This document shows positions 17,399 to 26,284 of a stretch of 64,000 bases of DNA, in pieces (the first letter of the stretch is position 1; each line of letters begins with the position of its first letter). The notes under the pieces are model-generated. The model was not told the origin of the DNA. It did no database searches and was given only the letters and a program-made list of their open reading frames with translations. Made by a program: the position numbers and the translations under genes. Origin of the DNA: Arcticibacter sp041902385. Its GTDB lineage: Bacteria > Bacteroidota > Bacteroidia > Sphingobacteriales > Sphingobacteriaceae. The stretch is from positions 744,001 through 808,000 of the forward strand of contig NZ_CP169244.1 of the NCBI RefSeq assembly GCF_041902385.1, in the 5' to 3' direction.

Positions 17399-18265
17399 AT
17401 GGAAACACTTGTTAAACCGACCATTACAGTTGAGGCGACCATACAGGCCACACTAAAGGCCGTCTGGACACACTGGACCAGCCCAAGCTCCATTGTCAAA
17501 TGGAACTCTGCTTCGCCCGACTGGCACACTCCGGAAGCCGGGCACGAACTGAAGCCGGGAGGCAGGTTTAGGTACCGCATGGAAGCAAAAGACGGAAGTA
17601 CGGGGTTCGACTTCACCGGGACATTCGATGACGTAAGGCCGCATGAACTGCTGACCTACACAATGGATGACGGGCGTAAAGTAGCTATTTCCTTCGCCCA
17701 GGTCGGGCAGGAAACTCATATTTCAGAAAGCTTTGAAGCGGAAGACACGCACTCGCTGGATCAGCAGCGTGAAGGCTGGCAGTCGATCCTCAACAACTTC
17801 AAGACCTTTGTCGAAAAGAAACATCGCCTGGTGAAGTTCAATTTTGACATTTTCATTCAGGCTCCTCCAGAGAAGGTGTACACGGCAATGCTCAGCAAAG
17901 AACACTATACGGAATGGACGGAAGCCTTTTGTCCCGGCTCCTATTTCGAAGGGTCCTGGGAGAAAGGATCGGAGATCAAGTTTCTGGCTCTCCACGAAAA
18001 TGGAGAAGCAATGGGTATGCGAGGACATATTAAAGAGAACATTCCCGGAAAGTTCGTTTCTATCAACTACGATGGCGTTGTAGGTTCCGGCATGGAATCT
18101 GAGGCAGAAGCCTGGTCTGAAGCGTATGAAAACTATTCGTACGATGAGGAGAACGGCGGTACGCGATTGACCGTGGAGCTTACAGGCACAGAAGAATATC
18201 AGGAGTTCTTCTCATCGGCATGGCCTCTGGCGCTCAATAAACTCAAACAGATTTGCGAGCAATAA
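17399..18265 (+). CDS. Tandem SRPBCC (AHSA1-like) domain protein
   Basis: 288 residues with two START-like/AHSA1 domains in tandem. The first (about 8-140) has ATLKAVWTHWTSPSSIVKWN, PGGRFRYRMEAKDG and EGWQSILNNFKTFVE; the second (about 145-288) has APPEKVYTAMLSKEHYTEW, GMRGHIKENIPGKFVSINY and SSAWPLALNKLKQI. Such domains form a deep hydrophobic cup; the cytosolic AHSA1-like members bind small hydrophobic ligands or act as Hsp90 co-chaperone-like factors. Two full copies in one chain suggests an old internal duplication. It converges on the five-repeat secreted protein gene, separated by a shared hairpin. Confidence 0.85.
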   Translation: METLVKPTITVEATIQATLKAVWTHWTSPSSIVKWNSASPDWHTPEAGHELKPGGRFRYRMEAKDGSTGFDFTGTFDDVRPHELLTYTMDDGRKVAISFAQVGQETHISESFEAEDTHSLDQQREGWQSILNNFKTFVEKKHRLVKFNFDIFIQAPPEKVYTAMLSKEHYTEWTEAFCPGSYFEGSWEKGSEIKFLALHENGEAMGMRGHIKENIPGKFVSINYDGVVGSGMESEAEAWSEAYENYSYDEENGGTRLTVELTGTEEYQEFFSSAWPLALNKLKQICEQ

Positions 18266-18290
18266 GAACATTCCTGATCAGCATCACGAT

Positions 18291-18329
18291 AAGAGACGGT
18301 CTACTTCTTCAATGAGGAGATCGTCTCTT
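18291..18329. terminator. Bidirectional hairpin overlapping the 3' end of the 18301 gene
   Basis: AAGAGACG (18291-18298) pairs with CGTCTCTT (18322-18329), and CTTCTTC with GAGGAG inside extends it. It includes the stop codon and last codons of the minus-strand gene, so both convergent genes could use it. Confidence 0.5.
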
Positions 18330-18780
18330 CGTTTACATCCTGCGGCGTTCCATAGTTGAAAGCAGGCATTTGAAATTTCAGAAGCTCCACATCCAATGTA
18401 GCAACATCATCAGCCGTTCCCCAATCGAAAGCCGGCGTATCCATTTTAAGAAGCTCCACTTCCGGTGTACTTGCATCCTCAGATGTCCCCCAGACAAAAG
18501 CAGGTGCGGTGAAGCTAGCCGACTTCATATCTGCTTCACTGATCCTTATTGAAGCAGCATCATCAGCTGATCCCCAAACAAATTCAGGCGCCTTAAAAGC
18601 AGCGAGTTTGAGCTTCTCAACTTCAGCATCTACCAGATCTGCGGGAGTGCCAAACTCAAAAGCAGGAGCTTTCATTAAAATTGCAGCAGTTTCATTCCTT
18701 GCCTCTTTTCTTTCGTCAGCAGAAGCAGTAAATACAGTGGCTAGTAAAGCGGCGGCGGTAAGTGTAGTAAGAGCTTTCAT
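18301..18780 (-). CDS. Small secreted protein made of five 'PAF-WGT-D' repeats
   Basis: Not recognised as any family. From the ATG at 18780 the product is 159 residues: a signal peptide (MKALTTLTAAALLATVFTASA) and then five copies of a roughly 26-residue unit. The cores are APAFEFGTPADL, APEFVWGSADDA, APAFVWGTSEDA, TPAFDWGTADDV and MPAFNYGTPQDV, most followed by a short acidic stretch and a Val-Glu-Leu-Leu-Lys-like end. The chain is strongly acidic. A full promoter is visible. It could be a short solenoid or a ligand-binding surface protein; function is unknown. Confidence 0.75.
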   Translation of the reverse strand: MKALTTLTAAALLATVFTASADERKEARNETAAILMKAPAFEFGTPADLVDAEVEKLKLAAFKAPEFVWGSADDAASIRISEADMKSASFTAPAFVWGTSEDASTPEVELLKMDTPAFDWGTADDVATLDVELLKFQMPAFNYGTPQDVNEETISSLKK

Positions 18781-18816
18781 GTCTTTGATTTTTAAATTAT
18801 TATCGTTTTGTTGAAT

Positions 18817-18847
18817 CAAAGATAGAGACAGCCCCGCCGCCCGCCAA
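18817..18847 (-). promoter_or_regulatory. Full Bacteroidota promoter for the five-repeat protein
   Basis: On the minus strand TTG (18845-18847), a 20-base spacer, then TATCTTTG (18817-18824): both the -33 and -7 elements at the expected distance. The predicted transcription start is about 30 bases upstream of the ATG at 18780. Confidence 0.7.
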
Positions 18848-19046
18848 TGATCTTTAGGCTAAGCCCGTCCAGAACTCGGTAAAGCCCGCCTTCCTGTCGG
18901 TGAAAATCAATGCAGATAAATCCGCCGAAATGTACCTGCCTGAAATCTCTGAACAATAAATTTTTTTCCACTTGAAAACTCTGTAAAGAAGCTTAACTTT
19001 ATTATAAGCACGCACATTCTATCACACACTTTTAAAACCTTACAAA

Positions 19047-19400
19047 ATGAGAACAACCTTAAAATTGAGCATCGCATGCACGATGCTGCTGCTTATCACC
19101 TCTTGTAGCGTACTAAACATGGGGGCTTTACAGATAGGAATGACAAAGAGCGAAGTCAACCAGATGTTAGGCCCAACGTATGATGATGTGATCCAGGCCA
19201 GAAAAGAGCCGGACGGTTCTGTCATGGAGGTCGTTCAGTATAGCGGGTATAATAGGCGCATGGGGATGCAAAAGTACTGGTTATACTTCAGGAACGATCG
19301 GCTCGAAAAATGGAGCCTTTATGACCCGGAAATATACAGGAGCCCTTACCGGTATCGCGATGGGCGGGATTCGACCTGCATAGACATGTATCGGAAGTAG
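19047..19400 (+). CDS. Small lipoprotein with SmpA/OmlA (BamE)-like fold
   Basis: 117 residues with a lipobox (LLLITSC, Cys20) and then IGMTKSEVNQMLGPTYDDV, the characteristic 'GMt..eV...lG.P' helix of SmpA/OmlA-type lipoproteins, followed by strands QYSGYNRR, KYWLYFRNDRLEKW. BamE-type proteins help the outer-membrane assembly machine, but many Bacteroidota relatives are of unknown role. It faces outward from the neighbouring minus-strand gene and is followed by a separate promoter, so it is probably transcribed alone. Confidence 0.7.
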   Translation: MRTTLKLSIACTMLLLITSCSVLNMGALQIGMTKSEVNQMLGPTYDDVIQARKEPDGSVMEVVQYSGYNRRMGMQKYWLYFRNDRLEKWSLYDPEIYRSPYRYRDGRDSTCIDMYRK

Positions 19401-19455
19401 TTGAATATCCTGTTCGTAACAAACCCGTTACCGAGACAATAAGATCCGGGCCTTA

Positions 19456-19486
19456 TTTGTATTTATTCTAAATAAACATACTTTTG
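19456..19486 (+). promoter_or_regulatory. Bacteroidota promoter of the siderophore-uptake operon
   Basis: TTTG (19456-19459), a 19-base spacer, then TACTTTTG (19479-19486), matching the -33/-7 consensus. Transcription should start around 19491, leaving a leader of about 70 bases before the ATG at 19564. Confidence 0.7.
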
Positions 19487-19500
19487 CTATCGAAAAAAAT

Positions 19501-19540
19501 GCCACACGGTTCGGACCCGTGTGGCGCCGGTTTCCCGGTC
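19501..19540 (+). promoter_or_regulatory. Structured 5' leader of the siderophore-uptake operon
   Basis: GCCACACGG (19501-19509) pairs perfectly with CCGTGTGGC (19517-19525) around a seven-base loop. A second small hairpin follows directly (CCGG, TTTC, CCGG). Both lie in the predicted leader between promoter and start codon. No T-run follows, so it is not a plain terminator. It may affect RNA stability, translation or early termination; no known riboswitch was recognised. Confidence 0.5.
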
Positions 19541-19563
19541 ACTTTTAATCGTAGCTAAAAGCA

Positions 19564-21927
19564 ATGCAAATTAACAAATTTTTGCTGATAGGTGTATTGT
19601 GCACTTACGTCATCTCTTTACACGCTCAGACCCCAACATCTGCCATCACGGGGCATCTTAAAAGCACTGCGGGAGAGACCGTCCCGGCTGCCACAGTCAC
19701 ACTTCAAAAGTCCCAGTTCTGGGCAGTCTCCGACCACAGAGGCAACTACAGGATAAAAAACGTAAAGCCGGGGAGCTATAGCATTCGGGTTAAGGCGATG
19801 GGCTTTAAAACCGAAGAAAAAAACATCACCGTAACGGCGGGACAAGACTTAAACCTCGATTTTCACCTAACTGAAAGTACAGAAGAAATGGAGACCGTTA
19901 CAATCAACGGTCGTACGCTTGCCCAGGAGACCAACCGGCAGGCGTTCAACGTAACGGCCGTCGACGCCAAAAAGCTGTACAACACCACCCTTGATATTTC
20001 GGGTGCACTCGACCGTGTAGCAGGGGTTAGGGTGCGTGAATCAGGAGGTGTCGGATCAAACTTCAACCTCTCGCTAAACGGTTTCTCGGGCAATCGCATC
20101 CGTTTCTTCATTGACGGCATTCCAATGGACAACTTCGGATCCTCCTTTCAGATCAATAACATCCCAATCAACCTGGCCGACCGGGTAGAAGTGTACAAGG
20201 GCGTTGTCCCTATGTGGCTCGGCTCCGACGCACTCGGAGGAGCGATCAATATTGTCACGAACGACCGATACCGCAATTACATAGACGCCTCCTACTCCTA
20301 CGGCTCCTTTAACACCCATCGCAGTGTTCTAAATGCTGCCGTCACTTCCGAAAAAGGTCTGACATTTCAGCTCAATGCGTTTCAGAATTACTCTGATAAT
20401 GACTACAAGGTACAGGTAGAGGCCTCTGATCCAAACACCGGAGTCTATGCCCCTGAAGCTTCATTGCGCCGGTTCCACGACAAGTACCACAATGAGACAG
20501 TGATCGCCAGCATTGGGCTCGTCGGGAAAAAATATGCCGACAAGCTCCTGCTAGGATTCACCGCCGGAAAGAACTACCGCGAAATACAGACAGGGGCGCG
20601 CATGACCACCGTCTTCGGAGCCTGGCATACCCGGGGCAACATTCTGATGCCGTCGCTGAAATACAAGAAGAACAACCTGATCAAGGGTCTCGACGTCACC
20701 ATCAATGCTAACTATAACCTCGGGAACGAACGGAACATTGATACGGCAAGCAGAAGGTATGACTGGTTTGGAAACTACAAATCTGCCGGCAGCAACGGAG
20801 AGAGCAGCGGGGGTAAAACCCTTTCAAAATACCGGAACAACAATGGACTGGCCACGGCTATGCTGAACTACCGTTTACGCGACAACCACTCGCTCGCCTT
20901 AAGCAACGTCTTTAGCACCTTTACCAGAAAGGGACACGACGATGTAAACCCAACGAGTACTCAATTCAGAGAACCGAAAAAAACAAGGAAGAACGTACTC
21001 GGGCTCGGTTACAGCTACGATCTCCCCAATAACTGGAGCGCTACGGTGTTTGGAAAATACCTTTATCAGAAGAACGAGGCAGGGACCGGCCCCTCAGACG
21101 GGAACTCCTTGAACCGACTGGGTTATGGCGCTGCCCTGTCGTATTATGCAGCCCGCAATCTGCAGCTCAAGGCGTCTTATGAATTCGCTAACCGCCTCCC
21201 GGAATCAAATGAGGTATTTGGAGATCTCATCAACCTGGAGGGGAATGCATCACTTCGCCCCGAAAAAAGCAACAACATCAACCTCGGGATTAACTATGGC
21301 TTCACAGTCAGCGGATCTCACCACTTCTACCTGAACGCCAACGCGATCTACCGGAAGGCCGACGACTTCATTTACAGCAGGTTCAATCTTAACCAAACGA
21401 AACTCACCCTTGATAACCGGGATGGAGTACGGACTGTAGGAGGAGATCTCGATATCCGATATTCCTATAAACAGCTTCTCTCTGCGGGAACCTCTGTTAC
21501 CTACCAATATCTGACCAACCTGCAGCGCCTGGAGAAAGATGCTGAAGGGAATTATACCATCCCGAGCAACGTCTATAAGGACCGGATGCCGAACATCCCC
21601 TACTTTTTTGGAAATTCAGACGTCTCTGTGAACCTGAAAAACGTGCTGAGCAAAGGCAACAACCTCAATGTAACATACAACCTGCTGTATGTTCACGCTT
21701 TCTGGTTGTACTGGCCAAGCCAGGGAGGGAGGCAGGCAGCAGATGGGAAACGGGAAGTTCCTCAGCAGCTTTCACATGACCTGAATCTTGTCTATACGCT
21801 GGCCAAGGGCAGATACAATGTCGGATTAGAATGCAAAAACTTAACCGACACCCCTCTTTACGACAATTTCAGTCTTCAAAAGCCAGGCCGTGGCTTCTAT
21901 CTCAACCTCAGATACTTCATCAACTAA
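19564..21927 (+). CDS. TonB-dependent outer-membrane receptor (siderophore type, XusA-like)
   Basis: 787-residue outer-membrane transporter. Order: signal peptide (about 1-22, ending SLHAQ), a carboxypeptidase-regulatory-like domain (about 25-105, ITGHLKSTAGETVPAATVTL ... GYRIKNVKPGSYSI type), a plug (about 115-235, LDISGALDRVAGVRVRESGG, RIRFFIDGIPMDNFG, VEVYKGVVPMWLGSDALGG), then a long beta-barrel ending RGFYLNLRYFIN. It would take up iron-siderophore using TonB/ExbB energy. It is followed 14 bases later by a DUF4374 lipoprotein and then a PepSY membrane protein, the arrangement of the XusABC xenosiderophore system described in Bacteroides; that likeness rests on gene order and family. Confidence 0.9.
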   Translation: MQINKFLLIGVLCTYVISLHAQTPTSAITGHLKSTAGETVPAATVTLQKSQFWAVSDHRGNYRIKNVKPGSYSIRVKAMGFKTEEKNITVTAGQDLNLDFHLTESTEEMETVTINGRTLAQETNRQAFNVTAVDAKKLYNTTLDISGALDRVAGVRVRESGGVGSNFNLSLNGFSGNRIRFFIDGIPMDNFGSSFQINNIPINLADRVEVYKGVVPMWLGSDALGGAINIVTNDRYRNYIDASYSYGSFNTHRSVLNAAVTSEKGLTFQLNAFQNYSDNDYKVQVEASDPNTGVYAPEASLRRFHDKYHNETVIASIGLVGKKYADKLLLGFTAGKNYREIQTGARMTTVFGAWHTRGNILMPSLKYKKNNLIKGLDVTINANYNLGNERNIDTASRRYDWFGNYKSAGSNGESSGGKTLSKYRNNNGLATAMLNYRLRDNHSLALSNVFSTFTRKGHDDVNPTSTQFREPKKTRKNVLGLGYSYDLPNNWSATVFGKYLYQKNEAGTGPSDGNSLNRLGYGAALSYYAARNLQLKASYEFANRLPESNEVFGDLINLEGNASLRPEKSNNINLGINYGFTVSGSHHFYLNANAIYRKADDFIYSRFNLNQTKLTLDNRDGVRTVGGDLDIRYSYKQLLSAGTSVTYQYLTNLQRLEKDAEGNYTIPSNVYKDRMPNIPYFFGNSDVSVNLKNVLSKGNNLNVTYNLLYVHAFWLYWPSQGGRQAADGKREVPQQLSHDLNLVYTLAKGRYNVGLECKNLTDTPLYDNFSLQKPGRGFYLNLRYFIN

Positions 21928-21941
21928 ATACAGCAAATAAC

Positions 21942-23159
21942 ATGAAATCAAACATTACGAAAGCGGTTTTAGCACTGGCTGTAGCTGCCGGTCTCTCATC
22001 CTGCTCAAAGAACGACGACACCACCTCACGTACCCGTGGCAATTATATCCTTGCGGTGACGCCTAATGCGTCCACAGGCGTTGCCGATTACCTGCTTAAT
22101 GTGGGCAGTCTCGACACAGGAAAAGTTTCGACAAGGGGCAACGGGCTCGAACAGGATGGCACCTACAGGTACTACGTCACGCACAACAATAAATTCTTCA
22201 GCATGCTGTACGGACAAGGCAATCCGGGAGCCGTTACTACTTACACGAACGATGGGGGGCTACTCAACAAGGTAAAGAACTTCCAGACGGAAACTGTCCA
22301 AGCTTTTGCTCCCGTGAAAGACGATCTGCTGCTTGTTAAAATCCCCAGGAATATCAGCAGTCCGCTTGCCAACTGGTATCGTGTAAACACCAATTCTATT
22401 TCCATTGAGGGAGAAGGCACCATTGACGTGCAAGCCTTTGCCCCTAAAGGCGAGTCGGCCTTCTTCAGCTGGGTGAAGCAGGTTGGCGATAAAGTATATG
22501 CCCCTTACTTCACCATTAAAGGCTGCTGCGGTGAACCGTTTGCGACCGACTATCCCGACAGCGCCTGGGTTGCCGTTTTCTCCTATCCGCAGATGCAGCT
22601 TGAGAAAGTTATAAGGGATGACCGAACCAGCTTCATCGGCAGATATTTCACAGATGGACTTTCCCTTGCTGAAAATGGCGATGTGTATGCGTTCTCCTCG
22701 TCCGTAGCGGTCAAGAATAAAGTGATCACCTCAACAAAGCCCTCTGCCATTACCAGGATTAAGGCCGGCACTACAGAGTTCGACAAATCTTATTACTTCG
22801 ATGTTGAGGCAGCATCGGGAGGATACAACGTCACCAACTGGCTGTATCTGGGGAACAACAATTTCCTTGTTCACAGTGCAACGAAGGAAGAGAAGGGCGC
22901 TTACGTAGCAGGGAAGACCCTGGCCATCGTGAACGTGGTGAACAAAACCTTCACCAAAGTAACCGGCCTCCCCGAAATGGCTGCCGTAAACAGCATTTGC
23001 ACAGAAAACTACAGCCCCAAGGATGGCCGTACCGCCTACGTGGGCATTAATCTAAAAGACGGAACAAGCCGTGTGTACAAGATAGACGCCACTACTCACA
23101 CAGCCCGGGAGGGATTACATGTGGAAGGCGGACCGATCACGGCAATCCACCATTTGTAA
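21942..23159 (+). CDS. DUF4374 surface lipoprotein (XusB-like siderophore-binding candidate)
   Basis: 405 residues from the ATG at 21942, 14 bases after the receptor stop. A lipobox is present (LAVAAGLSSCSKND). The mature part is a beta-propeller-like chain with strands such as YILAVTPNASTG, GLEQDGTYRYYVTHNNKFFSM, RTAYVGINLKDGTSRVYKID, and GPITAIHHL at the end, typical of DUF4374. In the Xus system the lipoprotein of this kind binds siderophore at the cell surface and hands it to the receptor. An unusual KGCCGEP pair of cysteines is at about residue 190. Confidence 0.85.
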   Translation: MKSNITKAVLALAVAAGLSSCSKNDDTTSRTRGNYILAVTPNASTGVADYLLNVGSLDTGKVSTRGNGLEQDGTYRYYVTHNNKFFSMLYGQGNPGAVTTYTNDGGLLNKVKNFQTETVQAFAPVKDDLLLVKIPRNISSPLANWYRVNTNSISIEGEGTIDVQAFAPKGESAFFSWVKQVGDKVYAPYFTIKGCCGEPFATDYPDSAWVAVFSYPQMQLEKVIRDDRTSFIGRYFTDGLSLAENGDVYAFSSSVAVKNKVITSTKPSAITRIKAGTTEFDKSYYFDVEAASGGYNVTNWLYLGNNNFLVHSATKEEKGAYVAGKTLAIVNVVNKTFTKVTGLPEMAAVNSICTENYSPKDGRTAYVGINLKDGTSRVYKIDATTHTAREGLHVEGGPITAIHHL

Positions 23160-23207
23160 TAAAAGAAACGAGATTCTCACCCTGCATCATATTTATAAAC
23201 AGGAACA

Positions 23208-24515
23208 ATGACAACGGCAAAGTTCAATCCCGGCAACAAGAAGAAACAAAAAGATTCGCTCTTTAAAAGGATCAATAACTGGCTCCACCTCTGGCTCGGA
23301 CTGATCTCCGGTGTCATTGTCTTCATAGTTTGTGTCACCGGCTGCATCTGGGTGTTCAACGAAGAGATCACAGCGCTTCTGGAGCCCGAGACAAAGGTGG
23401 AGTACCAGAATAAACCGGTGCTCAGTCCCTCGCAGCTCAGCGCTATAGCGTCGGAGAAGTTTCCGGGAATGACACCGTCCTACGCCAACTATCAGCAAGG
23501 CAGAACCATTAACCTCATTCTCAAATCGCCGGGAGAGCGCGACCGCAGAAGCGGTGGCACCTGGTTAAAGATCAATCCGTACACCGGAGAGGTAGTAAGC
23601 ACAGAAGTCAGAAAAAAGGGAGAGACCGACTTTTTCAGGTTCATATTGAACGGGCACCGCTTCCTTTGGCTGCCCTTCCAGATCGGCAGACCAGTGGTCA
23701 ATTACGGTACCCTCATATTTGTCGTTCTCCTGATTACCGGTCTCATCTGGTGGTACCCCAGGAAATGGAACAAGTCTACCCGCGAGAAAAGCTTCAAAAT
23801 AAAGTGGGGAGCCTCTTTCAAACGACTTAATCTCGACCTCCATAACGTGCTCGGATTCTACTCCCTGTTATTTCTTGCAGCCATTGCCCTTACAGGAATG
23901 GTCTACGGCATTCAATGGTACAGTGACGGACTTTACTGGGTCACTACCGGAGGGCAGAAAATGGCTAATTTCAGAAACTTTGAATCCGACTCCCTGCAGG
24001 CGGGCAAACATTACACTCCCCAAGAGGCGATGGACATTGCCTGGCAAAAAGCCATTTCACGTCACCCCAGGTCAATGGGCTTCTACTATAGTTTCGCCGA
24101 TACTTCTGACCCAAAAGGGGTGATCAATATTTCGGTATACCCAAGCAAAGGCCAGTTTTATGACAGTCAGGGCTATACCTTCGATCAGCACACAGTAAAA
24201 GAGATCAAAAGAGAAGACATCTACGCCAAATCCTATCAGGAAGCAAACTTTGGAGGGAAGCTCCGGAAGATGAATTATGATATCCATGTCGGCAGCATCC
24301 TCGGCTTTCCCGGCAAGGTATTGGCCTTCCTGGCTTCGCTTATAGGGGCGAGCCTCCCCATAACCGGCTTTCTTGTCTGGTATGGAAGAAAGGTTAAGAA
24401 AAAGGGAAAGGGGATACAAAAAGGCAACGTTAACAGACAGGCAAAACGGGAGACCAATACGGCAAAACCGCCTCAGCGTCTGGCCGCCCGCCCCCTGCAA
24501 CTCACGCGCATGTAG
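23208..24515 (+). CDS. PepSY-associated transmembrane protein (XusC-like)
   Basis: 435 residues with four membrane helices: WLHLWLGLISGVIVFIVCVT near residue 30, YGTLIFVVLLITGLIWWYP near 170, VLGFYSLLFLAAIALTGMVY near 215, and LAFLASLIGASLPITGFLVW near 375, separated by PepSY-type periplasmic domains (INPYTGEVVSTEVR, INGHRFLWLP). Conserved histidines (NNWLHLW, NGHR, LDLHNVLG, YDIHVGS) fit heme-binding or inner-membrane ferric reductase proposals for the family. It is the last gene of the operon; a basic tail of about 50 residues follows the last helix. A paralogue is at 48445. Confidence 0.88.
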   Translation: MTTAKFNPGNKKKQKDSLFKRINNWLHLWLGLISGVIVFIVCVTGCIWVFNEEITALLEPETKVEYQNKPVLSPSQLSAIASEKFPGMTPSYANYQQGRTINLILKSPGERDRRSGGTWLKINPYTGEVVSTEVRKKGETDFFRFILNGHRFLWLPFQIGRPVVNYGTLIFVVLLITGLIWWYPRKWNKSTREKSFKIKWGASFKRLNLDLHNVLGFYSLLFLAAIALTGMVYGIQWYSDGLYWVTTGGQKMANFRNFESDSLQAGKHYTPQEAMDIAWQKAISRHPRSMGFYYSFADTSDPKGVINISVYPSKGQFYDSQGYTFDQHTVKEIKREDIYAKSYQEANFGGKLRKMNYDIHVGSILGFPGKVLAFLASLIGASLPITGFLVWYGRKVKKKGKGIQKGNVNRQAKRETNTAKPPQRLAARPLQLTRM

Positions 24516-25210
24516 AAGATCCTATTTAGAAACGAAACTCCCGGTCGCGGGCGTTCCCTCTCATGCTATTTTAAAAAAATCCGGACACCAAAGTTTTGAA
24601 TACCTCAAACTCGTTGTAAATTGCCATCAGCACCAGCCCTGTCTGTTCCTGGTGGCAATCTGTAAAATCATTCTATTTTCAATCCTCCTTTTTTACTGAC
24701 AACGGTCTTATCCCCGCCTGACCTACGTATGTCCTGCTTCGGACTGAATGTTCAGTATTTCTCGGGTATCTGCACATTGAGTCCACATGTTACGGTGACA
24801 TGTGGACTCAATGTGCTATAAAGACAGATTTACGTTTGACTCTTTCCGAAGCAGGTACAGCTCAGGACCAGTCCTGGAATCAGGTCATATAAAGTAATAA
24901 AGATTAAAGGGTGAGCAGCCGGAGGAGCAGGATCCTGACGGGATCAGGCTGCAATGAGAACGCTGCTTATACTATTGGCGCCGTCAACCAGAAGAGCCCT
25001 TCCTTTAGGCAGCCAAACTGTACAACCGGCCCTTAAAATCCGGGCAGAAGGATTAGTTCAAATTTACCTTTTTTCAGAAAACGTGTTTATTTTTTCTTAT
25101 AAAAATCCTTATTTTTAGTTTTAAGAAATAAGAACCACAGTTTCGTCGCCATGCAACCTTATCCGTTCAGCTGATGGCCCCGAAGCTGAACTAAAAAAGA
25201 AAGGAAAAAC
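24516..25210. other. Intergenic region with a 19-bp perfect hairpin
   Basis: About 695 bases between the PepSY gene and the orphan gene. Apart from the hairpin at 24772-24816, I see no gene, no promoter box with good spacing and no repeated segment. The final 20 bases hold an A/G-rich stretch (AAAGAAAGGAAAAAC) directly before the ATG at 25211. Confidence 0.5.
24772..24816. repeat. 19-bp perfect inverted repeat with seven-base loop
   Basis: GCACATTGAGTCCACATGT (24772-24790) pairs without a mismatch with its complement at 24798-24816 around TACGGTG. It lies 256 bases after the nearest stop codon and has no T-run, so it is not a classical terminator. It could be a recombination site, a protein-binding palindrome or a member of a dispersed repeat family. 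I saw no second copy in this window. Confidence 0.6.
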
Positions 25211-26284
25211 ATGGCAATAGTTGACAAAAAAGGAGGGCTGCATGGCACCGTGGCCCATGTTGTCTACCGAACGGTGGGCGACTTACAGGTGGTGCAAAGC
25301 CGGCCACGCCGGTTTAAGCAGACGCTGGCAACCCGCGAGAGCGGCGTTGAATTCGGGCTCGGCAGTAATACCGCTTGCATTATCCGTAACGTGATGGAAT
25401 CCGCTTATCATTCTGTAGACAGGGGCATGGGAAACCGGCTTACTGCTACTGTATTGAAATGCATCCGAAGCAGTAAAGAAAAGTTCCGCGGAGAACGCGA
25501 TATTCACGATGGCAACCCCTCCTTTCTGAAAGGATTTCAGTTTAACGCGAATTCGCCTCTCAGCGAGGTGCTTGAGGTAAGGCCGGTAGTGAGCACGACG
25601 CCGGAGGGCAAGGTACAGATCCGGATTCCGGCGTTTGATTCCCACCGCCAGCTCCATAACGCTCCTGCTCAGTGCAGTAATTATACGCTTCGACTATTGG
25701 CTACGGCTTTTCATTTCCGTTCGGAGTACTCGGAATACCTGGACTACCACGATATTGAGTTTGCCCGTGGTTCGTACCTGGAAGAGCAGGTCTGGACGCT
25801 CGACAAGGAGCTGCCGGCAGGATGTCTGGTGTTGTTGAGCGTGTCGCTCTTCGCGCTTAACCGGACCAGGCTGAGCACCATGGTGGTCAACACGCCTGAA
25901 TGGAGCCCTGCCGAGGTGGTGGAAGCCATACAGGTACCGCAGGGAGACCAGGAAATGCTGGATCCGGACTATATTGGCGGGAAAAATCTCTGGAAACATC
26001 CGGAACGCGAGCCCTATAAACGGACCGGCTCCCCCTTTGAAAAATACCCGTTAACGGCATATCACGGCAAGGACCTGTTCTCAAAGATCGAGCGCCACAG
26101 GGAGAAGGCGAGCGTGCAAGACCTGGATAAGTTGAACGCCGCCAGGGAAGAACTGCAAAAACGGCTGCAGGCTGAGCAGGCCAGGGGCGCTGAGTTGCCG
26201 CTGACAAGTAACGGCCTCCCGGCTCTTCCTCCTCTTAAAACAGGAAGAAAAACATTCGGGGGCTGCACGCAGAAACGGGAATAA
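25211..26284 (+). CDS. Orphan protein of unknown function, 357 aa
   Basis: Not assigned to a named family. There is no signal peptide or membrane helix, so it is probably cytosolic. Distinct segments are the opening MAIVDKKGGLHGTVAHVVYR, GVEFGLGSNTACIIRNV, GNRLTATVLKCIRSS, RDIHDGNPSFLKGFQFN, beta-rich LEVRPVVSTTPEGKVQIRIP, and CLVLLSVSLFALNRTRLS, then a polar, proline-rich tail. It resembles an uncharacterised, often multi-copy protein type that I associate with Sphingobacteriales. It stands alone, with a good A/G-rich ribosome-binding stretch and long non-coding flanks of relatively high GC, which fits horizontal arrival. Confidence 0.6.
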   Translation: MAIVDKKGGLHGTVAHVVYRTVGDLQVVQSRPRRFKQTLATRESGVEFGLGSNTACIIRNVMESAYHSVDRGMGNRLTATVLKCIRSSKEKFRGERDIHDGNPSFLKGFQFNANSPLSEVLEVRPVVSTTPEGKVQIRIPAFDSHRQLHNAPAQCSNYTLRLLATAFHFRSEYSEYLDYHDIEFARGSYLEEQVWTLDKELPAGCLVLLSVSLFALNRTRLSTMVVNTPEWSPAEVVEAIQVPQGDQEMLDPDYIGGKNLWKHPEREPYKRTGSPFEKYPLTAYHGKDLFSKIERHREKASVQDLDKLNAAREELQKRLQAEQARGAELPLTSNGLPALPPLKTGRKTFGGCTQKRE

